Positions 8,332-16,328 of a stretch of DNA of 32,416 nucleotides are shown here, one piece after another. Each line of letters starts with the position of its first letter. Positions within the stretch are counted from its first letter, which is position 1. The stretch is from Streptomyces aidingensis (GTDB taxonomy: Bacteria; Actinomycetota; Actinomycetes; Streptomycetales; Streptomycetaceae): positions 1-32,416 of the forward strand of contig NZ_FOLM01000014.1 of assembly GCF_900112355.1 (NCBI RefSeq). The letters are read 5' to 3'. The notes beneath the pieces were generated by a model. It worked only from the letters and a program-made list of their open reading frames with translations. It did no database searches and was not told where the DNA came from. Made by a program: the position numbers and the translations under genes.

Positions 8332-9492
8332 TCACCGCCGCTTGCCGGACGGGCGGCCACGGCCGCGGCTGCGGGACACCGGCTGGCGGCGCTGGACCAC
8401 CACGAAACCGTCCTCGTCGGTCGGCAGGGTCTCGTCGGCCGGGGCGCCCGGACGGGACACCGCGAGCTGGACCGCGGAGGGCGCGTTGAGGTTGGTGGTC
8501 TCGCCCTCCTCACCGCGTTCGGCGCGCTCCGCCCGCTTGGCCATGATCCGCCGGTCGTGCGCCCTGATCTCCGGATCCCGCAGCCGGAAGTCCACCACCA
8601 CCGGGGTGGCGATGAAGATCGAGGAGAAGGTACCGGCGGCCAGGCCGATGAAGAGGGACAGCGCGATGTCCTTGAGCATGCCGCCGCCGAGCAGGCCGGT
8701 GCCGATGAACAGCAGGCCGCCGACCGGCAGCAGCGCCACGATCGAGGTGTTGACCGAGCGGACCGCGGTGGCGTTGATGCCCTGGTTGGCCAGCTCCGCG
8801 TAGGTGAACCTGGTCTGTTTGGTGACCGAGGCGGTCTTCTCCTTGACCTTGTCGAAGACCACCACCGTGTCATAGAGCGAATAGCCGAGGATGGTCAGCA
8901 GACCGACCACGGTGCCGGGGGTCACCTCGAAGCCCACGAAGGCGTAGACGCCGATGGTGATCACCAGGTCGTGCGCCAGGGCCACCAGGGCGCCCAGCGC
9001 CATCCGCCATTCGAAGGCGATGGCCAGATAGAGGGTGACCAGGGCGAGGAAGATGATCACCCCGCGCAGTGCCTTGTCGGTCATCTGCTCGCCCCAGGAC
9101 GGGCCGACCAGCTCGGCGTTGACGTCCTCCGCCTCGACGCCGGCCTCCTCGGCGAGCGCCGCGCGGACCTCGGCCGACTGCTCCGTGCTGAGCTCGGTGA
9201 CCTGGACCCGCACCGAGCCGCTGCCCAGCTCCTGCACCCGGGCGTCGCGGCCCACGGTGTCCCCGACCACCTTCCGGGCGTCGGCCTGCGAGATCGAGGT
9301 GTCCGACGGGGTGGTGAACACCGCTCCGCCCTCGAAGTCCACGCCCATGAACAGGCCCCGGACCCCGAGGCCGGTCAGCGAGACGATGACCAGCAGGACG
9401 GTGATGGCGTACCAGAACTTGCGACGGCCGACGAAGTCGTAGGAGACCTCACCGCGGTAGAGCTTGGCGCCGAGTGTTCCGAACCGGGACAT
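8332..9492 (-). CDS. secF: Protein translocase subunit SecF
   Basis: Partner of SecD in the accessory Sec complex that uses the proton motive force to complete protein export. The 386-residue protein has an N-terminal membrane helix (about 28-48), the GVDFEGGAVF motif, a periplasmic domain, and a five-helix RND-type bundle with LGYSLYDTVVVFDKVKE and RSVNTSIVALLPVGGL. The C-terminal cytoplasmic tail is rich in Arg and Gly. The ATG at 9492 starts one base after the secD stop, and its AAGGAGG ribosome site lies inside the end of secD, so the pair should be co-translated. Confidence 0.96.
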   Translation of the reverse strand: MSRFGTLGAKLYRGEVSYDFVGRRKFWYAITVLLVIVSLTGLGVRGLFMGVDFEGGAVFTTPSDTSISQADARKVVGDTVGRDARVQELGSGSVRVQVTELSTEQSAEVRAALAEEAGVEAEDVNAELVGPSWGEQMTDKALRGVIIFLALVTLYLAIAFEWRMALGALVALAHDLVITIGVYAFVGFEVTPGTVVGLLTILGYSLYDTVVVFDKVKEKTASVTKQTRFTYAELANQGINATAVRSVNTSIVALLPVGGLLFIGTGLLGGGMLKDIALSLFIGLAAGTFSSIFIATPVVVDFRLRDPEIRAHDRRIMAKRAERAERGEEGETTNLNAPSAVQLAVSRPGAPADETLPTDEDGFVVVQRRQPVSRSRGRGRPSGKRR

Positions 9493-9493
9493 C

Positions 9494-11488
9494 TCAGGCC
9501 TCCTTGGCTTCGGCGGGGACGGGGGCGACGGCCGGCCGGCGGGTGCCGCGCCGGATGGGCGGCGGTGCGCCCAGCCGCTTGGGGTCGAGTCCGGACCACT
9601 TGTGGCCGCGGGCGAAGAACCGGCGCCGGCCCAGCAGCGACAGCATCGGCTTGGTCAGCAGGAAGACCACGACCACGTCCAGCGCGGTGGTCAGGCCCAG
9701 CACGAAGGCGAAGCCCTGCACCGTGCCGACCGAGACGATGAACAGCACCAGGGCGGCCAGGATGGACACCACGTCCGAGACCAGGATGGTGCGCCGGGCC
9801 CGGGGCCAGGCCCGCTCGATGGCGGCCCGGATCGGGCGGCCCTCCCGCACCTCGTCCCGGATCCGTTCGAAGTAGACGATGAACGAGTCCGCGGTGATGC
9901 CGATGGAGACGATGGCGCCGCAGATGGCGGGCAGGCTGAGCGCGAAGCCGATGCCCGGGCCGAGCAGGGTCATCACCACATAGCTCAGCAGGGCCATGCC
10001 GGCCAGGCTGCCGATCGCGACCACGCCCAGCAGCCGGTAGTAGAAGAGGAGGTAGCCGACCACCAGGAGCAGGCCGATGCCGCCGGCGATCAGGCCGGCC
10101 TTGAGCTGCTCGCTGCCCAGGGTGGGCGAGACGGTGGTGACGTTGCCCTCCTCGAAGGTCAGCGGCAGCGCGCCGAACTTCAGGATGTTGGCCAGGTCCT
10201 CGGCCTCCTGCTGGGTGAAGGGGTCGGCCTGACCGCCCTCGATGATGGCGCTGCCGCCGCCGAGCCGCTCGCTGACCGAGGGGGCGGAGACCACCTCGCC
10301 GTCCAGGACGATGGCGAACTGGTTCTGCGGCGGGGCCTTGAGGGAGAGCTCCTCGGTGATGTCCGCGAAGCTGTCGCCGCCGGCCTGGTTGAAGTCCATG
10401 CTGACGATCCAGCCCTTGCCCTGCTGGGTGTCGAACACGGCGTCCGCGCCGGTCAGGTCGGTACCGGGCACGGCGACCGGGCCGAGCTGGTACTTCAGGC
10501 CGTCCTCGCCGCAGGCCACGACCTCGGCGTCGGGCTCGGCCTGCGCCGCGGCACGGCCGGCCGCCAGCCGCTTCTCGGGGGTGGAGCAGTCCAGCGCGGC
10601 CAGGTCGGCGGTGATGCCCTCCAGCCCGGCTGCGTCCCCGGTGGCGCCCTCCGTGGTGCCCTCGGTGTCTTCGGTGCCGTCCTCGGCGGCGGGCGTCCCG
10701 TTGTCCTCCGTCGCCTCCGCGGTCTCCTCGGTCTCTGCGGCCGGGTCCTGCTCATCGGTGCGGAAGGAGGCGTGGGTGGCGTCGGTGGCGGGCTCACCGA
10801 TCAGGGTGTCGGCCGGCGGCGCCAGGCTCTGGTCGCTGGTTCCCTCCCCGGTCTCCCCGGAGGCGCCGTCCTCCGTCGCGCCGTCCCCGGTGGCGCCTTC
10901 CCCGGACTCCTCCCCGGTGTTCCCGGTGCTCTCGCCGGTGCCGCCCTCGGCCTCCGCTCCCGGCTCGCCCTCCTGGCCGGCGTCCTCCTCGGCGGTCCCG
11001 TCGCCCGTCCCGCCGGTTTCCCCGGTCTCCTCCCCGGTGCCCTCCGGGAGCACGGTGGAGTAGTCGATGGTCACGACCGGGCGGAAGGACATCTGGGCGG
11101 TGGTGCCGACCTGCTCCCGGGCCTGCGCCTCGTCGGTCCCCTTGGGGATGGAGACCATGATGTTGCGGTCGCCCTGCGCCTGGACCGTGGCCTCGGACAC
11201 ACCGAGGCCGTTCACCCGGCGCTCGATGATGCTGACCGCGGTGTTCAGGTTCTCCTGAGTGACCGCGCCCTCCTCGATGGAGTCCTCGGTGGCGGTGAGC
11301 GTGATGCTCGTACCGCCTGCCAGGTCGATGCCGAGCCGGGGAGTCAGCTCACCCGTGGCGAACATTCCGCCGGTGAGTACGGCCGCGAGCACCAGGAAGG
11401 CCACGAGGGCACGTCCCGGCCTGCCCTGCGCCGTACGGTCCTTCTTGGCGCGCTTGGGGGGCCTGAAGCCCGGGTTAGGTCCAGCCAC
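9494..11488 (-). CDS. secD: Protein translocase subunit SecD with a long acidic insertion
   Basis: 664 residues from the GTG at 11488 (AGPNPGFRPPKR follows). An N-terminal membrane helix (about 28-46) is followed by TPRLGIDLAGGTSI (50-63), the periplasmic P1 region, and after about residue 465 a C-terminal bundle with KAGLIAGGIGLLLVVGYLL and GITADSFIVYFERIRDEVREG. Unusual is a stretch of about 140 residues (149-290, bases 10619-11044) made nearly only of Gly, Thr, Glu, Ala, Ser and Asp, placed in the exported domain between FRPVVTIDYSTVLPEG and LEGITADLAALDCSTPEKR. The ribosome site is weak (GAGAAG). Two hairpins lie just upstream. The open frame extending to 11551 lacks a start signal. Confidence 0.95.
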   Translation of the reverse strand: MAGPNPGFRPPKRAKKDRTAQGRPGRALVAFLVLAAVLTGGMFATGELTPRLGIDLAGGTSITLTATEDSIEEGAVTQENLNTAVSIIERRVNGLGVSEATVQAQGDRNIMVSIPKGTDEAQAREQVGTTAQMSFRPVVTIDYSTVLPEGTGEETGETGGTGDGTAEEDAGQEGEPGAEAEGGTGESTGNTGEESGEGATGDGATEDGASGETGEGTSDQSLAPPADTLIGEPATDATHASFRTDEQDPAAETEETAEATEDNGTPAAEDGTEDTEGTTEGATGDAAGLEGITADLAALDCSTPEKRLAAGRAAAQAEPDAEVVACGEDGLKYQLGPVAVPGTDLTGADAVFDTQQGKGWIVSMDFNQAGGDSFADITEELSLKAPPQNQFAIVLDGEVVSAPSVSERLGGGSAIIEGGQADPFTQQEAEDLANILKFGALPLTFEEGNVTTVSPTLGSEQLKAGLIAGGIGLLLVVGYLLFYYRLLGVVAIGSLAGMALLSYVVMTLLGPGIGFALSLPAICGAIVSIGITADSFIVYFERIRDEVREGRPIRAAIERAWPRARRTILVSDVVSILAALVLFIVSVGTVQGFAFVLGLTTALDVVVVFLLTKPMLSLLGRRRFFARGHKWSGLDPKRLGAPPPIRRGTRRPAVAPVPAEAKEA

Positions 11489-11550
11489 CTTCTCGTCTCT
11501 TTCTGTCCAACGGCTCGCGCCCGGTGGTCGCGGCGCGGCTGGCGGTACCA

Positions 11551-11571
11551 CCCGGACCGCTCCGGTCCGGG
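11551..11571. terminator. Hairpin in the yajC-secD gap (second)
   Basis: A 9-bp perfect stem (11551-11559 with 11563-11571) with a CTC loop. It is 63 bp upstream of the secD start and in the path of yajC-to-secD transcription. Confidence 0.45.
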
Positions 11572-11603
11572 GGATGGTGCCTCAACGGTTCCGTCCACGC
11601 TCA

Positions 11604-11633
11604 GGTGCCGGCGGCCACCCGGCCGCCGGCACC
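11604..11633. terminator. Hairpin directly after yajC (first)
   Basis: A 13-bp perfect GC-rich stem (11604-11616 with 11621-11633) with a four-base loop begins 4 bp past the yajC stop. No T-run follows. It looks like a terminator or partial terminator that would reduce read-through into secD. Confidence 0.65.
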
Positions 11634-11637
11634 CGGC

Positions 11638-12090
11638 TCAGGACTTCCCGCCTTCGCCGTCGTGCTTGGAGTCGTCGCCCGGTTCCTTGTCGGCCGGCGC
11701 ACGCTTGCCGAGATCGATGCCGCTCTCCTCGGGCTCCCGGTCGCCCTCGGTGAGCGAGGAGGCGTCGTCCGGAACTTCCGGGCTGTCGTCATCTTCCAGA
11801 TCCTCCGGATCGGTTTCTCCGTTCACGATCCGGTGGTATTCGTCGGCCTCCAGAATCGCGGAGACCGCCTGCTTGCTGAACACGGCGTGCATGCCGGGCT
11901 CCAGCTCCAGCAGCAGTGTGTCGTGACGCACCTCTTTGACCAGGGCATACATGCCGCCGATCGTGCGGATGCCAGTGCCTGGTTCGATCGAGTTGCGCAT
12001 GTCCTCGAGCTGGCGCTGCTTGTTCTTGGCCGAGCGGGTCATCAGCAGCATGACGCCGATCACCAGGACGAGCGGGAGTAGAAGTTCCAC
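11638..12090 (-). CDS. yajC: Preprotein translocase subunit YajC
   Basis: Small single-span membrane protein that associates with SecDF. The 150-residue product has one N-terminal membrane helix (about 3-17, LLLPLVLVIGVMLLM), the basic RSAKNKQRQ segment, and the conserved IEPGTGIRTIGGMYALVKEV core. The C-terminal 55 residues are strongly acidic, a common trait of actinobacterial YajC. The GTG at 12090 has AAGGA at a good distance. It is the first gene of the sec cluster on this strand, ahead of secD and secF. Confidence 0.92.
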   Translation of the reverse strand: MELLLPLVLVIGVMLLMTRSAKNKQRQLEDMRNSIEPGTGIRTIGGMYALVKEVRHDTLLLELEPGMHAVFSKQAVSAILEADEYHRIVNGETDPEDLEDDDSPEVPDDASSLTEGDREPEESGIDLGKRAPADKEPGDDSKHDGEGGKS

Positions 12091-12109
12091 GGCGGGATTT
12101 CCTTGACAC

Positions 12110-12127
12110 GGCCGGTATCAGCCGGCC
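12110..12127. other. Leader hairpin upstream of yajC
   Basis: A 6-bp GGCCGG/CCGGCC stem with a six-base loop lies in the presumed yajC 5' leader, 20 bp before the start. Its role is unknown. Confidence 0.3.
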
Positions 12128-12149
12128 TGAAGTGTGGGGCGGGGGGTAT

Positions 12150-12168
12150 GCCATCTTCTTGAGATGGC
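12150..12168. terminator. Hairpin between ruvB and yajC
   Basis: A 7-bp perfect stem (GCCATCT with AGATGGC) and five-base loop. It may end ruvB transcription, or form the first structure of the yajC leader if the candidate promoter at 12177-12206 is used. Confidence 0.4.
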
Positions 12169-12170
12169 GT

Positions 12171-12197
12171 CGGCGAAGTCTAAGCGAGGCTTCGCCG
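12171..12197. terminator. Second hairpin between ruvB and yajC
   Basis: An 8-bp perfect stem (CGGCGAAG with CTTCGCCG) with an 11-base loop, 80 bp past the ruvB stop. It overlaps the candidate yajC -10, so in DNA form it could also be an operator-like inverted repeat. Confidence 0.35.
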
Positions 12198-12206
12198 CAG
12201 GAACAA
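12177..12206 (-). promoter_or_regulatory. Candidate promoter of yajC-secD-secF
   Basis: On the minus strand TTGTTC (12206-12201) and TAGACT (12182-12177) are spaced by 18 bp, fitting a HrdB-type promoter. Transcription would start near 12170, giving an 80-base leader to the yajC GTG. Confidence 0.45.
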
Positions 12207-12276
12207 CGTCAGTGACAGCGGTGATGTTCCGGCCCGGGTGCCCGGACCGGAGACGAATGGCCGGTTTCCATCGTAT

Positions 12277-13323
12277 TCAGGTATCGAACAGACCGCCCTG
12301 GGCCGATGGTCCCTCGGGTGGCCGCAGGCCGAGATGGTGCCAGGCCGCCGGGGTGGCCACCCGGCCGCGCGGAGTGCGGGCCAGCAGGCCCTCCCGGACC
12401 AGAAACGGCTCGGCCACCTCCTCCACCGTCTCCCGCTCCTCCCCCACCGCGACCGCCAGGGTGGACAGCCCGACCGGGCCGCCGCCGAACAGCTTCAGCA
12501 GCGCGCCGAGCACGGCCCGGTCCAGCCGGTCCAGTCCGCGCTCATCCACCTCGTAGACCTCCAGGGCCCGGGCCGCCACCGCCGCGGTGATCGTGCCGTC
12601 CGCCCTGACCTGGGCGTAGTCCCGCACCCGGCGGAGCAGACGGTTGGCGATCCGCGGGGTGCCCCGGGAGCGGCCGGCGATCTCGGCGGCGCCCGCGGTG
12701 TCCACCGAGACATCCAGCAGTGCGGCGGAGCGGTGGATCACCCGTTCCAGCTCGGCGCTGCCGTAGTACTCCATATGACCGGTGAAGCCGAAGCGGTCAC
12801 GCAGCGGCGGGGGCAGCAGCCCGGCCCGGGTGGTGGCGCCGACCAGGGTGAAGTGCGGAAGCTCCAGCGGAATGGCGGTGGCCCCGGGTCCCTTTCCGAC
12901 GATCACGTCGACCCGGTAGTCCTCCATGGCCATGTAGAGCATCTCCTCGGCCGGACGGGCCATGCGGTGGATCTCGTCCAGGAACAGCACTTCGCCCTCC
13001 TGGAGGGAGGAGAGGATCGAGGCGAGATCCCCGGCGTGCTGCACGGCCGGTCCGGAGGTGATGCGGATCGGGGCCCCCATCTCGGCGGCGACGATCATCG
13101 CCAGGGTGGTCTTGCCCAGGCCCGGAGCGCCGGAGAGCAGCACATGGTCGGCGGTGCCGCCGCGGGCGCGGGCGGCGCGCAGCACCAGGTCGAGCTGCTC
13201 ACGGACACGCTCCTGGCCGATGAACTCCCCCAGGCTGCGCGGACGCAGGGCCGCCTCGACGGCGGTGTCCTCGCTGTCCGGCGCGGCGCCGACCAGGCGT
13301 TCGGCGGATTCCTCCCGGCTCAT
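12277..13323 (-). CDS. ruvB: Holliday junction branch migration ATPase RuvB
   Basis: Hexameric AAA+ motor that drives branch migration with RuvA. The 348-residue protein has the RuvB-type LRPRSLGEFIGQERVREQL start, Walker A (SGAPGLGKTT), Walker B (LFLDEIHRM), the VGATTRAGLLPPPLRDRFG sensor region and a C-terminal winged-helix domain with LLARTPRGRVATPAAWHHL. The ATG at 13323 has AAGGGGG six bases upstream; a GTG at 13350 lacks such a site. The 136-bp gap to ruvA, rich in GGCTGCGG repeats and with a loose 9-bp inverted repeat (13344-13381), is larger than the usual ruvA-ruvB spacing. Confidence 0.97.
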   Translation of the reverse strand: MSREESAERLVGAAPDSEDTAVEAALRPRSLGEFIGQERVREQLDLVLRAARARGGTADHVLLSGAPGLGKTTLAMIVAAEMGAPIRITSGPAVQHAGDLASILSSLQEGEVLFLDEIHRMARPAEEMLYMAMEDYRVDVIVGKGPGATAIPLELPHFTLVGATTRAGLLPPPLRDRFGFTGHMEYYGSAELERVIHRSAALLDVSVDTAGAAEIAGRSRGTPRIANRLLRRVRDYAQVRADGTITAAVAARALEVYEVDERGLDRLDRAVLGALLKLFGGGPVGLSTLAVAVGEERETVEEVAEPFLVREGLLARTPRGRVATPAAWHHLGLRPPEGPSAQGGLFDT

Positions 13324-13459
13324 GACCGCCCCCTTCCGGCCCGGCCGCACCGTCGGGGAACGGGCGTCTCGGCGGTGCGGCGGTCGGACACGGGACGGTT
13401 CACGGCTGCGGGCTCCTGTTCGGCTGCGCGGCGGCTGCGGGCCGCGGGACGGGCTGCGG

Positions 13460-14092
13460 TCAGCGGGTGCGGTTGAGGGTCTGCAGGGCGGATCTCAGCA
13501 GTCCGCCGAGGTCCGGCCGGCGGCCGGCCGCCCGCTCGGCCTCGGCCTCCGGGGTGACCGCGGCCACCGCCTCCTCGGCCTGGCGCGGCTGGTATCCCAG
13601 GCCGACCAGCGCCTCGTGAAGCTGCTGGTCCCATGGGGCGGGACCGGAGGCCGGTGCGGCGCGGACGGCACCCGGCCGGTCCGGGCCGGCCGGGGCGCCG
13701 AGCCGGTCCCGGAGCTCCAGCAGCAGCTTCTGGGCGCCCTTCTTGCCGATACCGGGGACGGCGGTGAGCGCCTTCTCGTCCCCGCCGGCCACCGCCCGGC
13801 GCAGGGCGTCGGGGCTGTGCACGGCCAGCATGGCCTGGGCCAGCCGGGGGCCGACGCCGCTGGCGGTCTGCAGCAGTTCGAAGACCTGCCGCTCGTCCTC
13901 GTCGGCGAAGCCGTACAGGGTGAGGGAGTCCTCCCGGACCACCAGGGAGGTGGCGAGCCGGGTGTGCTGGCCGGCCCGCAGCCCGGAGAGGGTGCCGGGG
14001 GTGCAGTGCACGGCGATGCCGATGCCGCCGACCTCCACCACCGCGGTGTCCGGCGCGAGCGCGGCGACCGTCCCGCTGACGAAGGCGATCAT
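13460..14092 (-). CDS. ruvA: Holliday junction DNA-binding protein RuvA
   Basis: Binds the four-way junction as a tetramer and recruits RuvB. 210 residues: N-terminal OB fold beginning IAFVSGTVAALAPDTAVVEVGGIG, two helix-hairpin-helix motifs (LLQTASGVGPRLAQAML and ALTAVPGIGKKGAQKLLLEL), a variable Ala/Pro/Gly linker, and the C-terminal domain III (EALVGLGYQPRQAEEAV) that contacts RuvB. The ATG at 14092 overlaps the ruvC stop by four bases (ATGA), so the two are translationally coupled. The open frame extends far upstream only as a shadow of ruvC. Confidence 0.96.
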   Translation of the reverse strand: MIAFVSGTVAALAPDTAVVEVGGIGIAVHCTPGTLSGLRAGQHTRLATSLVVREDSLTLYGFADEDERQVFELLQTASGVGPRLAQAMLAVHSPDALRRAVAGGDEKALTAVPGIGKKGAQKLLLELRDRLGAPAGPDRPGAVRAAPASGPAPWDQQLHEALVGLGYQPRQAEEAVAAVTPEAEAERAAGRRPDLGGLLRSALQTLNRTR

Positions 14093-14685
14093 GTGGGGCT
14101 GCCCTTCGGAACTCGCGCGGTCTCCCGCTCCCGGGCCTCGTCCAGCCGCTGCTGGGCGGGGCCGCGCCAGATGTGGCAGATGGCCAGGGCCAGGGCATCC
14201 GCGGCGTCCGCGGGCCGGGGCGGCCCGGCCAGCCGCAGCAGCCGGGTCACCATCGCGCCGACCTGGGCCTTGTCCGCCCGGCCGGAGCCGGTGACGGCGG
14301 CCTTGACCTCGCTGGGGGTGTGCAGGGCGACCGGCAGCCCGCGGCGTGCGGCACACAGCATGGCCACCGCGCTGGCCTGGGCGGTGCCCATCACGGTGCG
14401 GACATTGTGCTGGCTGAAGACCCGTTCCACGGCCACCGCCCGCGGCCGGTGCTCCTCCAGCCACTCCTCCAGGCCCTGCTCGATCAGCAGCAGCCGCTCC
14501 GGTACCGGGAGGCCGGCCGGGGTGCGGATGACGCCGACCGCGGCCATCCGCAGCGGGCGCCCGGCCGCGCCCGCCACCACGCCGACGCCGCACCGGGTCA
14601 GTCCCGGGTCCACGCCGAGCACCGGGCCCGCGGCAGGAGCGGGGGCCGCTCCCGGTGCGCGGGCGGCGGAGGGGGTGGCGGTCAT
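14089..14685 (-). CDS. ruvC: Crossover junction endodeoxyribonuclease RuvC
   Basis: Dimeric nuclease that cuts Holliday junctions. In the 198-residue product the four acidic catalytic residues can be aligned: Asp26 (GVDPGLTRCG), Glu87 (AVERVF), Asp160 and Asp163 (ADAADALALAICH). A Pro/Ala-rich N-terminal tail of about 20 residues precedes the fold. The ATG at 14685 has GGGAG six bases upstream; the frame further upstream lacks a start signal. A TACGCT at 14728-14733 (minus) could be its -10. It is the first gene of ruvC-ruvA-ruvB. Confidence 0.95.
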   Translation of the reverse strand: MTATPSAARAPGAAPAPAAGPVLGVDPGLTRCGVGVVAGAAGRPLRMAAVGVIRTPAGLPVPERLLLIEQGLEEWLEEHRPRAVAVERVFSQHNVRTVMGTAQASAVAMLCAARRGLPVALHTPSEVKAAVTGSGRADKAQVGAMVTRLLRLAGPPRPADAADALALAICHIWRGPAQQRLDEARERETARVPKGSPT

Positions 14686-14788
14686 GGCTGCTCCCGGATA
14701 CGGCGTCGTTCCTGCTTTCCGCTCCGCAGCGTAGTGGCCGCCACCGACAGCCGGCCGGAGACGCGGGCCGGGCACCGGACCGGCGGGG

Positions 14789-15541
14789 TCAGGCCTCGAC
14801 CCTGGCCATGACCTCGTCGGGCACGTCGAAGTTGGCGAAGACGTTCTGCACGTCGTCGCTGTCCTCGATGGCGTCGATCAGCTTGAAGATCTTGCGGGCA
14901 CCCTCCTCGTCCAGTTCCACCTGCATGGTGGGGACGAAGTTGGCCTCGGCGGAGTCGTAGTCGATGCCCGCCTCCTGGAGCGCGGTGCGCACCGCGACCA
15001 GATCGGTGGCCTCCGAGATCACCTCGAAGTTCTCACCGAGGTCGTTGACCTCCTCGGCCCCCGCGTCCAGCACCGCGGCGAGCACATCCTCCTCGGCGAG
15101 TCCGGCCCGGGGCACGATCACCACGCCCTTGCGGTTGAACAGATAGGCCACCGAGCCGGGGTCGGCCATCGAGCCGCCGTTGCGGGTCATGGCCACCCGC
15201 ACGTCGGAGGCGGCGCGGTTGCGGTTGTCGGTGAGGCACTCGATGAGGATGGCCACGCCGCCCGGCCCGTAGCCCTCGTACATGATGGTCTCGTAGTCGG
15301 CGCCGCCCGCCTCCAGACCGGCCCCGCGCTTGATGGCGCCCTCGATGTTCTTGTTGGGCACCGAGCTCTTGCGGGCCTTCTGCACCGCGTCGTAGAGGGT
15401 CGGGTTGCCGTCCGGGTCCGGGCCCCCCAGCCGTGCCGCGACCTCGATGTTCTTGATCAGCTTGGCAAAGAGCTTGCCGCGCTTGGCATCGATCACGGCC
15501 TTCTTGTGCTTGGTGGTTGCCCACTTGGAGTGGCCGGACAC
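14789..15541 (-). CDS. YebC/PmpR/TACO1-family protein
   Basis: The 250-residue protein has the family start SGHSKWATTKHKKAVIDAKRGKLFAKL, the YEGYGPGGVAILIECLTDNRNRA segment and a C-terminal NVFANFDVP. Members have been described as DNA-binding regulators and more recently as factors that help ribosomes through difficult sequences, so the role here should not be assumed from the usual transcriptional regulator label. The GTG at 15541 has GAAGGAG seven bases upstream. It lies 20 bp after the pdxT stop, on the same strand and probably the same transcript as pdxS-pdxT, a linkage also seen in mycobacteria. Confidence 0.94.
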   Translation of the reverse strand: MSGHSKWATTKHKKAVIDAKRGKLFAKLIKNIEVAARLGGPDPDGNPTLYDAVQKARKSSVPNKNIEGAIKRGAGLEAGGADYETIMYEGYGPGGVAILIECLTDNRNRAASDVRVAMTRNGGSMADPGSVAYLFNRKGVVIVPRAGLAEEDVLAAVLDAGAEEVNDLGENFEVISEATDLVAVRTALQEAGIDYDSAEANFVPTMQVELDEEGARKIFKLIDAIEDSDDVQNVFANFDVPDEVMARVEA

Positions 15542-15561
15542 AGCCCCGCTCCTTCGTTATG

Positions 15562-16224
15562 TCATCGACAGTCAACAGAACCGACGCCCGAGATCCTACC
15601 GCCCGACGCCTCGCGGCCGGACTCCCCCGCCGTCCGCACCATGGCGGTGAACAGGGCGTGCACCCGGTGGTCGCCGGTGAGCTCCGGATGGAAGGCCGTG
15701 GCCAGCAGCGATCCCTGCCGGACCGCGACCGGATGGCCGTCGTAGGAGGCGAGCACCTCCACCCCCGCGCCGGTGGACTCCACCCAGGGCGCACGGATGA
15801 AGACGCCCTCCACCGGACCGCCGGGGACGCCCGCGAGGTCCAGGGCCGCCTCGAAGGACTCGTTCTGCCGGCCGAAGGCGTTGCGCCGCACGATCATGTC
15901 GATGCCGCCCACCGTCTCCTGGCCGGAGCGCGGGTCGAGGATCTTGTCCGCCAGCATGATCATGCCGGCACAGGTGCCGTAGACCGGCATGCCGCTCCGG
16001 ACCCGGGCCCGGAGCGGTTCCATCAGGCCGAAGGACACGGCGAGTTTGGACATGGTGGTGGACTCCCCGCCGGGGATCACCAGGCCGTCGCAGCCGGCCA
16101 GCTCGCCGGGACGGCGGACGGCCACGGGTTCCGCGCCGGAGGAACGCAGCGCGGCCAGGTGCTCGCGGACGTCGCCCTGGAGGGCGAAGACGCCGATGAC
16201 GGGGGTGGTCTCGGGGACGGACAC
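15562..16224 (-). CDS. pdxT: Pyridoxal 5'-phosphate synthase glutaminase subunit PdxT
   Basis: Class I glutamine amidotransferase that supplies ammonia to PdxS. In the 220-residue product the catalytic triad is visible: Cys85 (VYGTCAGMIM), His179 and Glu181 (ATAFHPELTGD), with the GLVIPGGESTTM oxyanion segment. The last 20 residues, after FTAMVRTAGES, extend past the usual end. The GTG at 16224 has GAGAGGAA just upstream; the open frame to 16332 has no start signal. It follows pdxS with a 104-bp gap that contains a large hairpin. Confidence 0.95.
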   Translation of the reverse strand: MSVPETTPVIGVFALQGDVREHLAALRSSGAEPVAVRRPGELAGCDGLVIPGGESTTMSKLAVSFGLMEPLRARVRSGMPVYGTCAGMIMLADKILDPRSGQETVGGIDMIVRRNAFGRQNESFEAALDLAGVPGGPVEGVFIRAPWVESTGAGVEVLASYDGHPVAVRQGSLLATAFHPELTGDHRVHALFTAMVRTAGESGREASGGRISGVGSVDCR

Positions 16225-16274
16225 GGTGGTTCCTCTCGGGTCGGGCCGGACCGGGTGCCCGGCCGGGCGGCGGC

Positions 16275-16318
16275 GCGGGCGGCGCGCCGGCTCCGGGGAG
16301 CCCCGGCGGGCCGCCCGC
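16275..16318. other. Large hairpin between pdxS and pdxT
   Basis: An outer 9-bp stem (16275-16283 with 16310-16318) encloses a second stem around CCGGCTCC and GGAGCCCCGG with a two-base bulge. It lies 11 bp past the pdxS stop. It could limit read-through, protect the pdxS transcript or mark a processing point. Confidence 0.5.
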
Positions 16319-16328
16319 GGGGGCGGGT

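Noticed and set aside
9464..11926. Plus-strand open frame of 820 codons opposite secD
   Set aside because: Composition is repetitive Gly/Ala/Arg/His, no family motif or ribosome site; secD on the other strand explains the lack of stops.
12091..12276. A small RNA gene with two hairpins between ruvB and yajC
   Set aside because: The hairpins are adequately explained as ruvB terminator and yajC leader, and I could not match a known family. RNA-seq would be needed to revive the idea.
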